Assembly: GCA_900314745.1 (NCBI GenBank)
Contig: OMWK01000013.1
Coordinates: 1-55,720, forward strand
Direction: 5' to 3'
Source: an uncultured Eubacteriales bacterium
Lineage (GTDB): Bacteria > Bacillota > Clostridia > Saccharofermentanales > Saccharofermentanaceae
DNA length: 55,720 bases
Shown: in pieces, positions 24,642-32,255 of the stretch
How the letters are laid out: each line of letters starts with the position of its first letter
How positions within the stretch are numbered: the first letter of the stretch is position 1
Position numbers and translations under genes: made by a program
Notes under the pieces: model-generated
What the model was told of the DNA's origin: nothing
What the model saw: only the letters and a program-made list of their open reading frames with translations
The model's database searches: none

Positions 24642-26579
24642 ATGGCAAATATAACAAAGCAAAAACGCGACCAAATGCTCGCTTTTCTTGAGAAATTAAA
24701 AACTGAACACTCCGATGATGAATCTGTAAAAGCCTTTAATGAGATTGAAAGCCATCTAAAAGATAAGAAATTTGGTTTGGTTTTTGAGGAGCATACGGAA
24801 GAAGTTGACGAATTATTAGAAGAGAATATTCCAATACTAACAGCTGATGATAAGAGAAGAATCTGTAAAGACTCAAATACTCCTTGGAATTTTATAATTG
24901 AAGGAGATAATCTTCAGGCATTATACTTGCTGGAAAAGACTCACAGGGGACGCGTCCAATGCATCTATATCGACCCTCCGTATAATACAGGGGCAAGGGA
25001 TTGGAAATATAATAATGACTATGTAGACAAACAAGATGTTTATCGGCACAGTAAGTGGCTTTCCTTTATGCAAAGGAGATTAGCGATTGCTAAAAGATTA
25101 TTAGATCCTGATGATTCAGTTCTAATTGTTACTATTGATGAAAAAGAGTATTTACATCTTGGTTGTTTGTTAGAGGAGATGTTTCCTGAGGCTAATATGC
25201 AGATGATATCTACAGTTATTAAGCCAGAGGGTACTAATCGAGTAAATGAGTTTTCTCGAACTAATGAATATATTTATTTTTTGATTTTGGGAGACGCTAA
25301 GCTTACACCAACAAAGTCGTCGATGTTTGAAATTGACAATGAGACCAGTGATTCTAAGCCGAATAGTATTGAATGGAGAAACTTACGTCGCAGGGAAAAC
25401 ACCAGCGTTCGTTCCGCACGTCCTAATCAGTTTTACCCGTTTTTTGTAAACTCTACGACAGGTTTGATTGATTCAATAGGGGAAGCTATTCCTTATGATG
25501 TTGATAGGAACTCAATTCCTGTCCCGTCAGGTTGTTATGCTTTATTCCCCCTAAAACCCAATGGTGAAGAAACCTTGTGGGGGAAGCATTACGAAACATC
25601 ACGACAACTTTTGAAACAAGGATATTTGAAAATTGAAAATGGTACAAATCCTAAAAAAGCTATCATTAAATATTTGCCTTCTGGAATTGTAAAAGATATT
25701 GAAAGCGGAATAATAACAATAACTGGGCGCGGTTCACAGAATGATGTAATAGGTCATTATTCTAATGGTGGTAAAGTGGTCATGCCCAAGACAATTTGGT
25801 ATCTTCCATCTCATAACTCTCAGACAAATGGAAGCTTATTGCTAAAAAAAACAATTGGAGAAAATCGATTCAATTTCCCCAAATCTCTTTATGCTGTAGC
25901 AGATTGCTTAAGATTCTTTGTTTCCAATAAGCCAGACGCCATTATTGTTGATTTTTTTGCTGGTTCTGGAACTACGATGCATGCTGTTAATCTTCTAAAC
26001 GCAGAAGACGGTGGACATCGTAAATGCATTTTAGTTACAAATAATGAAATATCAGAAGCGGAAGAAAAGGCGTTTTCACAGCAAGGAATACAAAAAGGAA
26101 GTGAAGAATGGGATTCCAGAGGAATTGCTAAGTATGTTACTTGGCCGAGAACTGTCTGTAGCATAGAAGGCAAAGATATATTTGGTAATGAAATTGATGG
26201 CAAATACTTAACGAGCAATAATAAAACAATCTATATGAAAGATGGTTTTGTTTCTAATGTAAAGTATTTTACGTGCAGTTGGACTCCTAGAAAACCTGAA
26301 GACTATTTGTTGAGCAATGCACTTTGTCTTCATATAAAAGAAATGATTGAACTTCAAAACTCTATTGAGGTTGATGGTGTAGAAAACGTGCTTTTGCTCA
26401 ATAAAGATGACATAAAAAAGAATATTCTTGATCCCGTTATGTATGATAAAGCTAAAAGTGTTTGGCTTAATCAAGGTATAGTTTTGAATTCTGAAGAGTT
26501 AAAACTTCTGAATAAAAAAGGGTTCAAGTATATTCCAAGAGAGTTCTTCGGACAAGAATTAAGGGAGGTGGCTGAATAA
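24642..26579 (+). CDS. mod: type III restriction-modification methyltransferase (Mod)
   Basis: 645 residues. Mod binds the recognition site and makes N6-methyladenine. It is a beta-class amino methyltransferase: motif IV DPPYNTG starts at residue 111 and comes before motif I, DFFAGSGTT at 437-445, with the long target-recognition region between them. The preceding EGDNLQALYLLEKTHRGRVQ block is typical of type III Mod. The central region is the most A+T-rich, as is common for exchangeable target domains. No simple-sequence repeat that could make it phase-variable is seen. The res gene starts within its stop codon (TAATG). Confidence 0.95.
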   Translation: MANITKQKRDQMLAFLEKLKTEHSDDESVKAFNEIESHLKDKKFGLVFEEHTEEVDELLEENIPILTADDKRRICKDSNTPWNFIIEGDNLQALYLLEKTHRGRVQCIYIDPPYNTGARDWKYNNDYVDKQDVYRHSKWLSFMQRRLAIAKRLLDPDDSVLIVTIDEKEYLHLGCLLEEMFPEANMQMISTVIKPEGTNRVNEFSRTNEYIYFLILGDAKLTPTKSSMFEIDNETSDSKPNSIEWRNLRRRENTSVRSARPNQFYPFFVNSTTGLIDSIGEAIPYDVDRNSIPVPSGCYALFPLKPNGEETLWGKHYETSRQLLKQGYLKIENGTNPKKAIIKYLPSGIVKDIESGIITITGRGSQNDVIGHYSNGGKVVMPKTIWYLPSHNSQTNGSLLLKKTIGENRFNFPKSLYAVADCLRFFVSNKPDAIIVDFFAGSGTTMHAVNLLNAEDGGHRKCILVTNNEISEAEEKAFSQQGIQKGSEEWDSRGIAKYVTWPRTVCSIEGKDIFGNEIDGKYLTSNNKTIYMKDGFVSNVKYFTCSWTPRKPEDYLLSNALCLHIKEMIELQNSIEVDGVENVLLLNKDDIKKNILDPVMYDKAKSVWLNQGIVLNSEELKLLNKKGFKYIPREFFGQELREVAE

Positions 26580-28828
26580 TGTTTAATGGCACTCTTTTTG
26601 ATTTTCAAACGAAACATGAAGAAAATCTTTTAGTAAAATGCGCTGACCATCAGGAGATGGTTTTATATGCACCTACAGGCTCAGGCAAGACCGTTATGGT
26701 TTGCAAATTCATAGATGATTATCTGGATGAAAACCCTAATACAGTTTTTCTTTGGTTGTGCCCGGGGGCAGGCGGATTACATAAGCAGTCTCAGGATAGT
26801 TTTGAGGAATTAACTTCTGGAATTCCTTTTGGAGACGTATATTCATTTATTAGCGAACCTGAACCTAGAGGACAAGTCTTCTTTATTAACTGGGATAAGA
26901 TTAATAGCAAATCTAACGTTGTGTTAAAAGAAGGAGAGCATAAAGATTTTATGTCGAAGATTTATGCTTGTCATAATTCTGGCATTAAGATTTTTATGCT
27001 CATTGATGAAGAACATAAATACCGAGATACTGCTAATCAATATATAGCTAACATTAATCCAGTTCATGTTTTAAGAATTTCTGCGACGCCTGTTACTGTC
27101 GCAGATCATGTTGAAACAATTACCGATGACGAAGTCATTGGTGCTGGATTGATTGCTATGGGTATTTCGGTTAATGAAGGTGTTACTCAGGCTATACAAG
27201 AAAACAATAATCTGGATGATGATTTGATGCTTCTTGAAATGGCAGATAAGAAGCGTAAGGCTATTAAAGCTGAGTATGAGAGACTCGGAATAGATGTTAA
27301 TCCTCTTGTAGTTATCCAATTCCCGAATGGTTATCCAGAATGGATAGACCGTGTTAAGCAAGCGCTTTCTGATATGGGATATCCTGAATCGTCAGGCTTT
27401 GTTGCTTCTTGGTTTTCTGGAGACCATCCCGATAATCCTGAAGAAATAACTAAGCTTAACGGAGAATATAGATTCTTGCTTTTCAAACAAGCTATTGCTA
27501 CTGGATGGGATTGCCCTCGTGCGAAGATTCTCGTTAAGCTCCGTGAAGGTGGTACTGAAAGATTTAACATACAGACTGTCGGCAGAATCCGCAGGATGCC
27601 TGAAAGAAAGCATTATGATAATGATTTGTTGGATTGCTGTTACCTCTACACTCTTGATAGCGAGTTTTCAGAAGGTTTAACATCCAGCGTTACTGACAGT
27701 TTCTATACATATCAATACAAGAAAAAGATGTCAGCTCCCGATATTACGCTTACGAGAGAATTGCTTGATGGAAATGACAGAATTTCTGTTAATCCCGAAG
27801 CGGTTGTTAAGGTAGTACGCGACCAGATGCTTACTGAGTGCGATTTGAATGGCGATGGCAGACTTGATAAGAGAGAAATGGAAGTTAGCAAGGGATATGT
27901 TTTTGGTACTAAGCTAAAGACGTCTGCTATTGAAGGTGTAGCCAGAACTACTCATGATATGAAAAAGCTTAATTCAATCTTTGGCGGTGAGCATCAGATA
28001 AATAACCATGATGATGGTTTTATCATCCGAGATGCAAAGCGTAAGATAGCAAGAGCTATCGGCATCGACGAGAATATATCAAATAACGCGCTGAGAATTC
28101 TTTTCGGTCCTATGGATATGCAGATGTCGTTGTTCTCGGAAGAAGAGAAAGAATTTGAGAGGCAGAATAAACTTTTAGATGATATGTCTCTCAGAGAGTA
28201 TAATGCCTTCCTTGTTAATAATAGAGATAAGCTTGTTGAGTTGTTCAGTCAGATCGACGAAAGCAAGATTGCTGATGTTAAAGAAACGGATGTTCTGGAA
28301 AAAGAATGGCATATTCCTGCATATCAGTATTACAAACAGCATAAGAAGATAGCTGCTACAAAAATTCTTGGAACTAATGTTTTTGAAGGATATGGTAGCA
28401 ATATTCTTATATCGCCAAATAGAACATGTACAGAAATCGCTTTTGAAAACTGGTGTGAAGATGAAAAACACTCTGTTTCTTATGTCTATAAGAATGGTGA
28501 TAAAGGTGATGAATACTTTGGTATTGTATATCGCAAAGCATTCAGGAGAAGCCACTTCTACCCTGATTACATCATTCAGACCAAAGATGGAAGTATATGG
28601 ATAATTGAGGCTAAAGGTGGCATGACTGCTGATGGTAGTTCGAATAATATTGATGGATATGCCGGCAAGAAGTTTGATGCGTTGAAGGCATATGCTGAGA
28701 GGTTCGGAAATATCAAATGGGGTTTTGTTCGTGCTGTTGGTTCACAGATTTATATATCAAATACCGAATGGGATGAGAATGTAATGAACAGTCAAGTTTG
28801 GAAGCCGATTGAAGAAATAATAAAATAA
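26579..28828 (+). CDS. res: type III restriction enzyme (Res)
   Basis: 749 residues. An SF2 helicase/translocase: Walker A APTGSGKT at residues 31-38, DEEH at 143-146, SATPV near 168, ATGWDCPRAKIL, and motif VI QTVGRIRR from 332. The C-terminal nuclease has a PD-(D/E)xK site: P662-D663 and E677-A-K679. With Mod it cuts DNA with unmodified head-to-head sites. It is shorter than the roughly 900-1000 residues of EcoP1-type Res. Odd feature: residues 422-433 read DLNGDGRLDKRE, a perfect EF-hand-type calcium loop between helicase and nuclease. Shares one base with mod. Confidence 0.93.
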   Translation: MFNGTLFDFQTKHEENLLVKCADHQEMVLYAPTGSGKTVMVCKFIDDYLDENPNTVFLWLCPGAGGLHKQSQDSFEELTSGIPFGDVYSFISEPEPRGQVFFINWDKINSKSNVVLKEGEHKDFMSKIYACHNSGIKIFMLIDEEHKYRDTANQYIANINPVHVLRISATPVTVADHVETITDDEVIGAGLIAMGISVNEGVTQAIQENNNLDDDLMLLEMADKKRKAIKAEYERLGIDVNPLVVIQFPNGYPEWIDRVKQALSDMGYPESSGFVASWFSGDHPDNPEEITKLNGEYRFLLFKQAIATGWDCPRAKILVKLREGGTERFNIQTVGRIRRMPERKHYDNDLLDCCYLYTLDSEFSEGLTSSVTDSFYTYQYKKKMSAPDITLTRELLDGNDRISVNPEAVVKVVRDQMLTECDLNGDGRLDKREMEVSKGYVFGTKLKTSAIEGVARTTHDMKKLNSIFGGEHQINNHDDGFIIRDAKRKIARAIGIDENISNNALRILFGPMDMQMSLFSEEEKEFERQNKLLDDMSLREYNAFLVNNRDKLVELFSQIDESKIADVKETDVLEKEWHIPAYQYYKQHKKIAATKILGTNVFEGYGSNILISPNRTCTEIAFENWCEDEKHSVSYVYKNGDKGDEYFGIVYRKAFRRSHFYPDYIIQTKDGSIWIIEAKGGMTADGSSNNIDGYAGKKFDALKAYAERFGNIKWGFVRAVGSQIYISNTEWDENVMNSQVWKPIEEIIK

Positions 28829-28839
28829 TAGACGAAGAG

Positions 28840-28874
28840 GAACAGAGGCAGATATTACTGCCTCTGTTCTTTTA
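28840..28874 (+). terminator. terminator after res, shared with the convergent gene
   Basis: A perfect 12-bp stem, GAACAGAGGCAG / CTGCCTCTGTTC, 6-base loop, then TTTTA. The right arm lies inside the last codons of the minus-strand gene. Confidence 0.85.
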
Positions 28875-29640
28875 TGGGGGAAATAAAATCTAGATTCTTT
28901 AGTCTTTCTAACGATTTGATAATATTAGCGCTCTCTAATTTAACATTGCGTTGTTCTGACAGTAAGCCTATTGGCAGATCAAGACTATTCTCTTTATACT
29001 TTTGAGCTTTAAGACAATCTTCAATGGCAGAAACATCTACTGTTACTTTATACTTTTCTTCCAAAAACTTTAATATGCATTCTATTATTATGTGGTCTAT
29101 TTCGCTTTGCTTAATAGGAATAGTCCTTAGGGGTTTAGAATAGTTCTTAGATTGATACTCTTTTAATGCCTCATCTAATGAGCTTTGTTGAATGCTATAT
29201 AACGTTATCGGATGATTCTTCCATGCTTCAAAACTGGGGATTGTTTCTTTTGGGAATAGCTGGCGTACGTTGTTGCAGAATTCCTTGTATGCCTTTTTCT
29301 GTTCTTCTTCTGTATCTGACTCTTTGTAGTATTCTATAAATTGTGTTCTGAATTGTTCATTATGTTCATTTACAATTCTAAAAGCTTCAAGTTCACCTTT
29401 CTGAGCTTCTTCAAGTTGCTTTTCAACTTTTTTTGCATATCCTGTGTGTTTTAGCAAGTAATCTCTCATGGTGTGAACTTTGAACTCGTATCTTTGATAA
29501 TCATCCAGTTCGTCCCATGTTTTGCCTGGGTATTGTTTCTTTAAGCGCTCTCTAATGGTGCTTCTGATGTTTCGGATATTGGGTCTTGCTCTATTGATGT
29601 GATAGAAATCAAACAGCTCATCATATATGTTTTTCGACAT
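28855..29640 (-). CDS. element-borne protein of unknown function
   Basis: 261 residues, soluble, rich in Lys, Glu and Gln, mostly helical. I do not recognise it. The N-terminal 90 residues have basic and aromatic positions (YHINRARPNIRNIRSTIRERLKKQYPGKTWDELDDYQRYEFKVH), the middle is a probable coiled helix, and the C-terminus has IIKSLERLKNLDFI. RBS GGAGG is upstream of the ATG. It is the only minus-strand gene of the element and lies tail to tail with res, head to head with the mobilization operon. It could be a regulator or an accessory defence gene; this is a guess. Confidence 0.6.
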   Translation of the reverse strand: MSKNIYDELFDFYHINRARPNIRNIRSTIRERLKKQYPGKTWDELDDYQRYEFKVHTMRDYLLKHTGYAKKVEKQLEEAQKGELEAFRIVNEHNEQFRTQFIEYYKESDTEEEQKKAYKEFCNNVRQLFPKETIPSFEAWKNHPITLYSIQQSSLDEALKEYQSKNYSKPLRTIPIKQSEIDHIIIECILKFLEEKYKVTVDVSAIEDCLKAQKYKENSLDLPIGLLSEQRNVKLESANIIKSLERLKNLDFISPIKEQRQ

Positions 29641-29851
29641 AAATACACCTCCTTGATTCGTTACCGCCCCTTTTTCTATATCACCGCCCCTTCTTTAATT
29701 ATATGCACAAAGCCTTATATATCAAGCATTATCGTGTTTTATCAATCGATTATCTCTTAAATGAGTTTTCTTTGAACACGCCCCATAACTTGGGGTAAGA
29801 TACCTTCATCAGTTGCAACTGGGATAGAAATCATAAACGGAGGTAACCATC
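29641..29851. other. divergent control region of the element
   Basis: A 211-base non-coding stretch between divergent genes. It holds two ACCGCCCCTT copies about 20 bases apart near 29660-29695, a CAAAGCCTTATA repeat at 29708-29719 that recurs upstream of rep (32148-32159), the promoter at 29772-29801 and a 10-bp palindrome at 29811-29820. It is a likely regulatory region and a possible transfer origin. Confidence 0.5.
29772..29820 (+). promoter_or_regulatory. promoter with operator-like dyads for the mobilization operon
   Basis: TTGAAC (29772-29777), 18-base spacer, TAAGAT (29796-29801). The spacer itself contains the dyad CCCCA-N5-TGGGG (29781-29795), and the perfect palindrome AGTTGCAACT (29811-29820) falls near the start site. 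Both are well placed for repressor binding. Confidence 0.5.
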
Positions 29852-30259
29852 ATGAAAAATGAAGGTGCAAAAATCATCATTCTTAAACTGAATGAATCTC
29901 GCAAGAAAAAGAAAAAAGCAGATTCAATTCGACCAAGCAAACCTGAAATGGAATTGCGCATCAAAAATGGTATAGAAACCATCAAGAATCAATATAGCTA
30001 TGATAAGTGTCTGGCTTTATATGAGTCATCTGATGAAGATCGTGATTCATTGTACGAGTTGCTAAATGGAATTGGAGTAAATGGATTAACGGTCTGTAAT
30101 CTCGACGCTAAAGCATGTGAATACAGATGCAAAAAGTATGATGCATACGATTTCATGTGTGATGTTGAGGCTCTTTGTAGTGAGCTATCCAGAGAATTCG
30201 GTGAGATTGGTGAGTTTATTATTTACGGACATATTGAGAATGGAGGTAAAGAGAAATGA
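29852..30259 (+). CDS. small element protein of unknown function (first gene of the mobilization operon)
   Basis: 135 residues with a strongly basic N-terminus (SRKKKKKADSIRPSK) and an acidic, Cys-containing C-terminal two thirds (five Cys: CLALYESS, VCNLDAKACEYRC, MCDVEALC). No family recognised. RBS GGAGG lies seven bases before the ATG. It overlaps the next gene by four bases (ATGA). The basic tail suggests nucleic-acid contact, and its place before the coupling ATPase suggests a transfer or control role. Confidence 0.6.
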   Translation: MKNEGAKIIILKLNESRKKKKKADSIRPSKPEMELRIKNGIETIKNQYSYDKCLALYESSDEDRDSLYELLNGIGVNGLTVCNLDAKACEYRCKKYDAYDFMCDVEALCSELSREFGEIGEFIIYGHIENGGKEK

Positions 30260-30606
30260 AAGGTTTGAATCAGTTTATTAAGTTTGATTGGAATGCTTTT
30301 GCAGAAGGCAAAACATTCATTGTTACTAGCATTAGTGAGTATGTAGATTTTGATACAAAAGCTCATCTTGGAACGAAAGTTGATTGCGTTATAGCAACCG
30401 ATAATACAGTTTATAAGTTTAAGGATGGCGAAGAATTTACTAATCGCTTTGAAAAAATCTCGTTTAAAGTTTCTAAGGATATAAATATTCCTATTGAAAC
30501 AAGAGTTGTGCCTAAGAATGCTGTAGCTACTATTTATGGTGAATATAGAAATCAGCTTTCTGTAAAGTGCGATGATATCGTTCCTGTTATTTCCAAGGAG
30601 AAGTGA
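30256..30606 (+). CDS. small element protein of unknown function, beta-rich
   Basis: 116 residues, no signal or membrane segment. The pattern of alternating strands (TFIVTSISEYVDFDTKAHLGTKVDC, TVYKFKDGEEFTNRFEKISFKV, NAVATIYGEYRNQLSVKCDDIV) suggests a small beta-barrel, perhaps OB-like. Proteins of this kind often sit just before TcpA in integrative elements, so a single-strand DNA-binding or transfer-accessory role is possible. Starts in an ATGA overlap; ends overlapping tcpA. Confidence 0.6.
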   Translation: MKGLNQFIKFDWNAFAEGKTFIVTSISEYVDFDTKAHLGTKVDCVIATDNTVYKFKDGEEFTNRFEKISFKVSKDINIPIETRVVPKNAVATIYGEYRNQLSVKCDDIVPVISKEK

Positions 30607-32111
30607 TGATGAGTGGTTGGCGTAGAGATGCTTCTTTACGATACTGCTCGCCTACCCCGAAGATTATACTCTTCGGGGTGGTGCTCCTTCTCTTCGCAGG
30701 AATTACAAAGGCTTTTGAACTTCTTGCCTCAAGTATTGTCTGTTCGTTAGGTTGGGATTATGAAATTAATTTTTCAGGAATTACTACGTTTTTTGCAGTC
30801 TTATCGGGATTGGTGTTTTTGATATCAATTATTGAAAAAACTTGCCGAGGCGCAAGACGCGACATTAAATATGTTATTCGCAGAACATTGTGCGATTCTA
30901 GCTATGGAAATCCTCTTCATTTGAAGGATGGAGAAATCGAACCTTCTGTTGAAGTAAGCAAAACGGAAAAAGGCTTTAAGATTAGAATTGATTGTATATC
31001 TGCGAATTTTGATGATGTAAGTAGTTTGGAAACCGTTATATCGTGTTGCCTCAGAAATAAATATGGTGATTATGCTGTTGTCGCAAAAGAAAATGACTTA
31101 GCCGGTAGATACTCTGATTACTATATCGAAAATGTGGTAATGAGTTACTGCCAGAAGAGTATATACTTTTCTTTGGCTGATATTCCTGCTCATCTCACGA
31201 AGAGATACATAAGAGACGATGTATATATTGATTATTCTCGTGTCTTGAATAGTTCGGCTATTGCCGCAGGACGTAGCCGATCAGGAAAGACGACAGCGAT
31301 AATTTCGGTGTTTTTGTTGCCAATTCTTAAATTAGGTCGCGATGATTTTGGTTCTAGGGTTGTTATCGTAGATCCTAAATCGGCTGAATTAAGTCTTTGC
31401 CCTCATGTTCTTTCCCCTGCTCCAGATGGAAGCGTTGAACACATTCTTGATGCTATTAGAGAATTCAATCAGAGTAGGATTGAAAGACAGAAGATTATAA
31501 ATGAATACTGCTTGCAGACAGGACATGCTGCAAAATGGTTCGATGTTGGCATGAAGCCTAGCGTGTTGTTTCTAGATGAGTTTGTGAGTATTCAGGATAT
31601 GTTTCCGAAGAAGGCCACGAAAGACAAACCTGACTATAGTCTTGTGGATTTTCAAGGATTGTTATGTCAAATAGCTACACAAGGTGCTTCTGCTGGATGT
31701 TTCTTGATATTGTCTACCGCGGAAGCCTCAGTTGGAACAGGGGGCCTTCAGAGTGCTGTGAACAATGCATGCGGAATCAGGATGCTTTTTAAGCCGTCAT
31801 TGGATGAAGCTAGGTATTTGTGGAGTAGTGAAGCTTTGAGTGTAATGCGAGAGCGCCAGTATTCTGCTGGGGATGCATGGTTTAGTGCTGACGATGGTAT
31901 CAATAATAGTGTGAGATTTGTAAAGTTTCCACGTCTTGAGTTCGGTGAGTATAGCGCCCTATCAGAATTATTATCGCTGTATTACAACGACGCCGATAAG
32001 CACGGCGTGGAGCGTGAAGCAACGAGTCCCGAAGCAACGAGTCGCGAAGCCGCGACGCGCGAAGCAAGCGGAGCGAGCGTAGCAGACGAGTGCGAAGGGG
32101 CGAGTGCGTAA
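30606..32111 (+). CDS. tcpA: TcpA/FtsK-like DNA translocase (coupling protein)
   Basis: About 500 residues. Two N-terminal membrane helices (residues about 18-45 and 60-80), then a DNA-pumping ATPase: Walker A GRSRSGKT at about 222-229 and Walker B VLFLDEF at about 319-325. The Res- or FtsK-type ATPases of Gram-positive mobilizable elements bring the relaxase-bound strand to a conjugation channel. ATG 30606 lies in a TGATGATG overlap with the previous stop; ATG 30609 is equally good by RBS spacing (AAGGAG at 30595). The C-terminal 35 residues come from a G+C-rich tandem repeat (EATSP, EATSR, EAATR, EASGA), unlike the rest of the gene. Confidence 0.85.
   Translation: MMSGWRRDASLRYCSPTPKIILFGVVLLLFAGITKAFELLASSIVCSLGWDYEINFSGITTFFAVLSGLVFLISIIEKTCRGARRDIKYVIRRTLCDSSYGNPLHLKDGEIEPSVEVSKTEKGFKIRIDCISANFDDVSSLETVISCCLRNKYGDYAVVAKENDLAGRYSDYYIENVVMSYCQKSIYFSLADIPAHLTKRYIRDDVYIDYSRVLNSSAIAAGRSRSGKTTAIISVFLLPILKLGRDDFGSRVVIVDPKSAELSLCPHVLSPAPDGSVEHILDAIREFNQSRIERQKIINEYCLQTGHAAKWFDVGMKPSVLFLDEFVSIQDMFPKKATKDKPDYSLVDFQGLLCQIATQGASAGCFLILSTAEASVGTGGLQSAVNNACGIRMLFKPSLDEARYLWSSEALSVMRERQYSAGDAWFSADDGINNSVRFVKFPRLEFGEYSALSELLSLYYNDADKHGVEREATSPEATSREAATREASGASVADECEGASA
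32016..32075 (+). repeat. four 15-bp tandem repeats at the 3' end of tcpA
   Basis: Units GAAGCAACGAGTCCC, GAAGCAACGAGTCGC, GAAGCCGCGACGCGC and GAAGCAAGCGGAGCG lie end to end and encode a pentapeptide repeat. Composition is much more G+C-rich than the A+T-rich element around it. Confidence 0.85.
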
Positions 32112-32163
32112 CGCGTAACGCTGTGCTGTGTCGGCGTCATATTAAAGCAAAGCCTTATAAATA

Positions 32164-32192
32164 GCGGGGGTAGGGCTTGTTATTACCCCCGC
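32164..32192 (+). other. stem-loop resembling a CRESS-type replication origin
   Basis: Stem GCGGGGGTA / TACCCCCGC (9 perfect pairs) with an 11-base loop. The loop and right arm read TGTTATTAC, which shares seven of nine bases, including the whole TATTAC end, with the circovirus nonanucleotide TAGTATTAC that CRESS-type Rep proteins nick. No T run follows on either strand. It lies 64 bases before the rep start codon. Candidate origin or oriT of the element. Confidence 0.55.
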
Positions 32193-32209
32193 ACATAATA
32201 AAAAGTGTG

Positions 32210-32241
32210 TCAATTCTACCAAATAAATGCTAGAGAATTGA
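32210..32241 (+). promoter_or_regulatory. 8-bp inverted repeat before rep
   Basis: TCAATTCT and AGAATTGA, 16 bases apart, directly before the rep ribosome binding site. It may be an operator or part of the replication region; a 12-bp repeat shared with the control region (CAAAGCCTTATA, 32148-32159) lies further upstream. Confidence 0.4.
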
Positions 32242-32255
32242 ACGGAGGTGGCACT

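Noticed and set aside
24642..26579. Phase-variable mod gene
   Set aside because: Type III mod genes are often switched by simple repeats, but no homopolymer or short tandem repeat long enough is present in or before this one.
32164..32192. Terminator of tcpA
   Set aside because: The stem is strong but no T tract follows on either strand, so an origin or other structural role is the better reading. A terminator role is not fully excluded.
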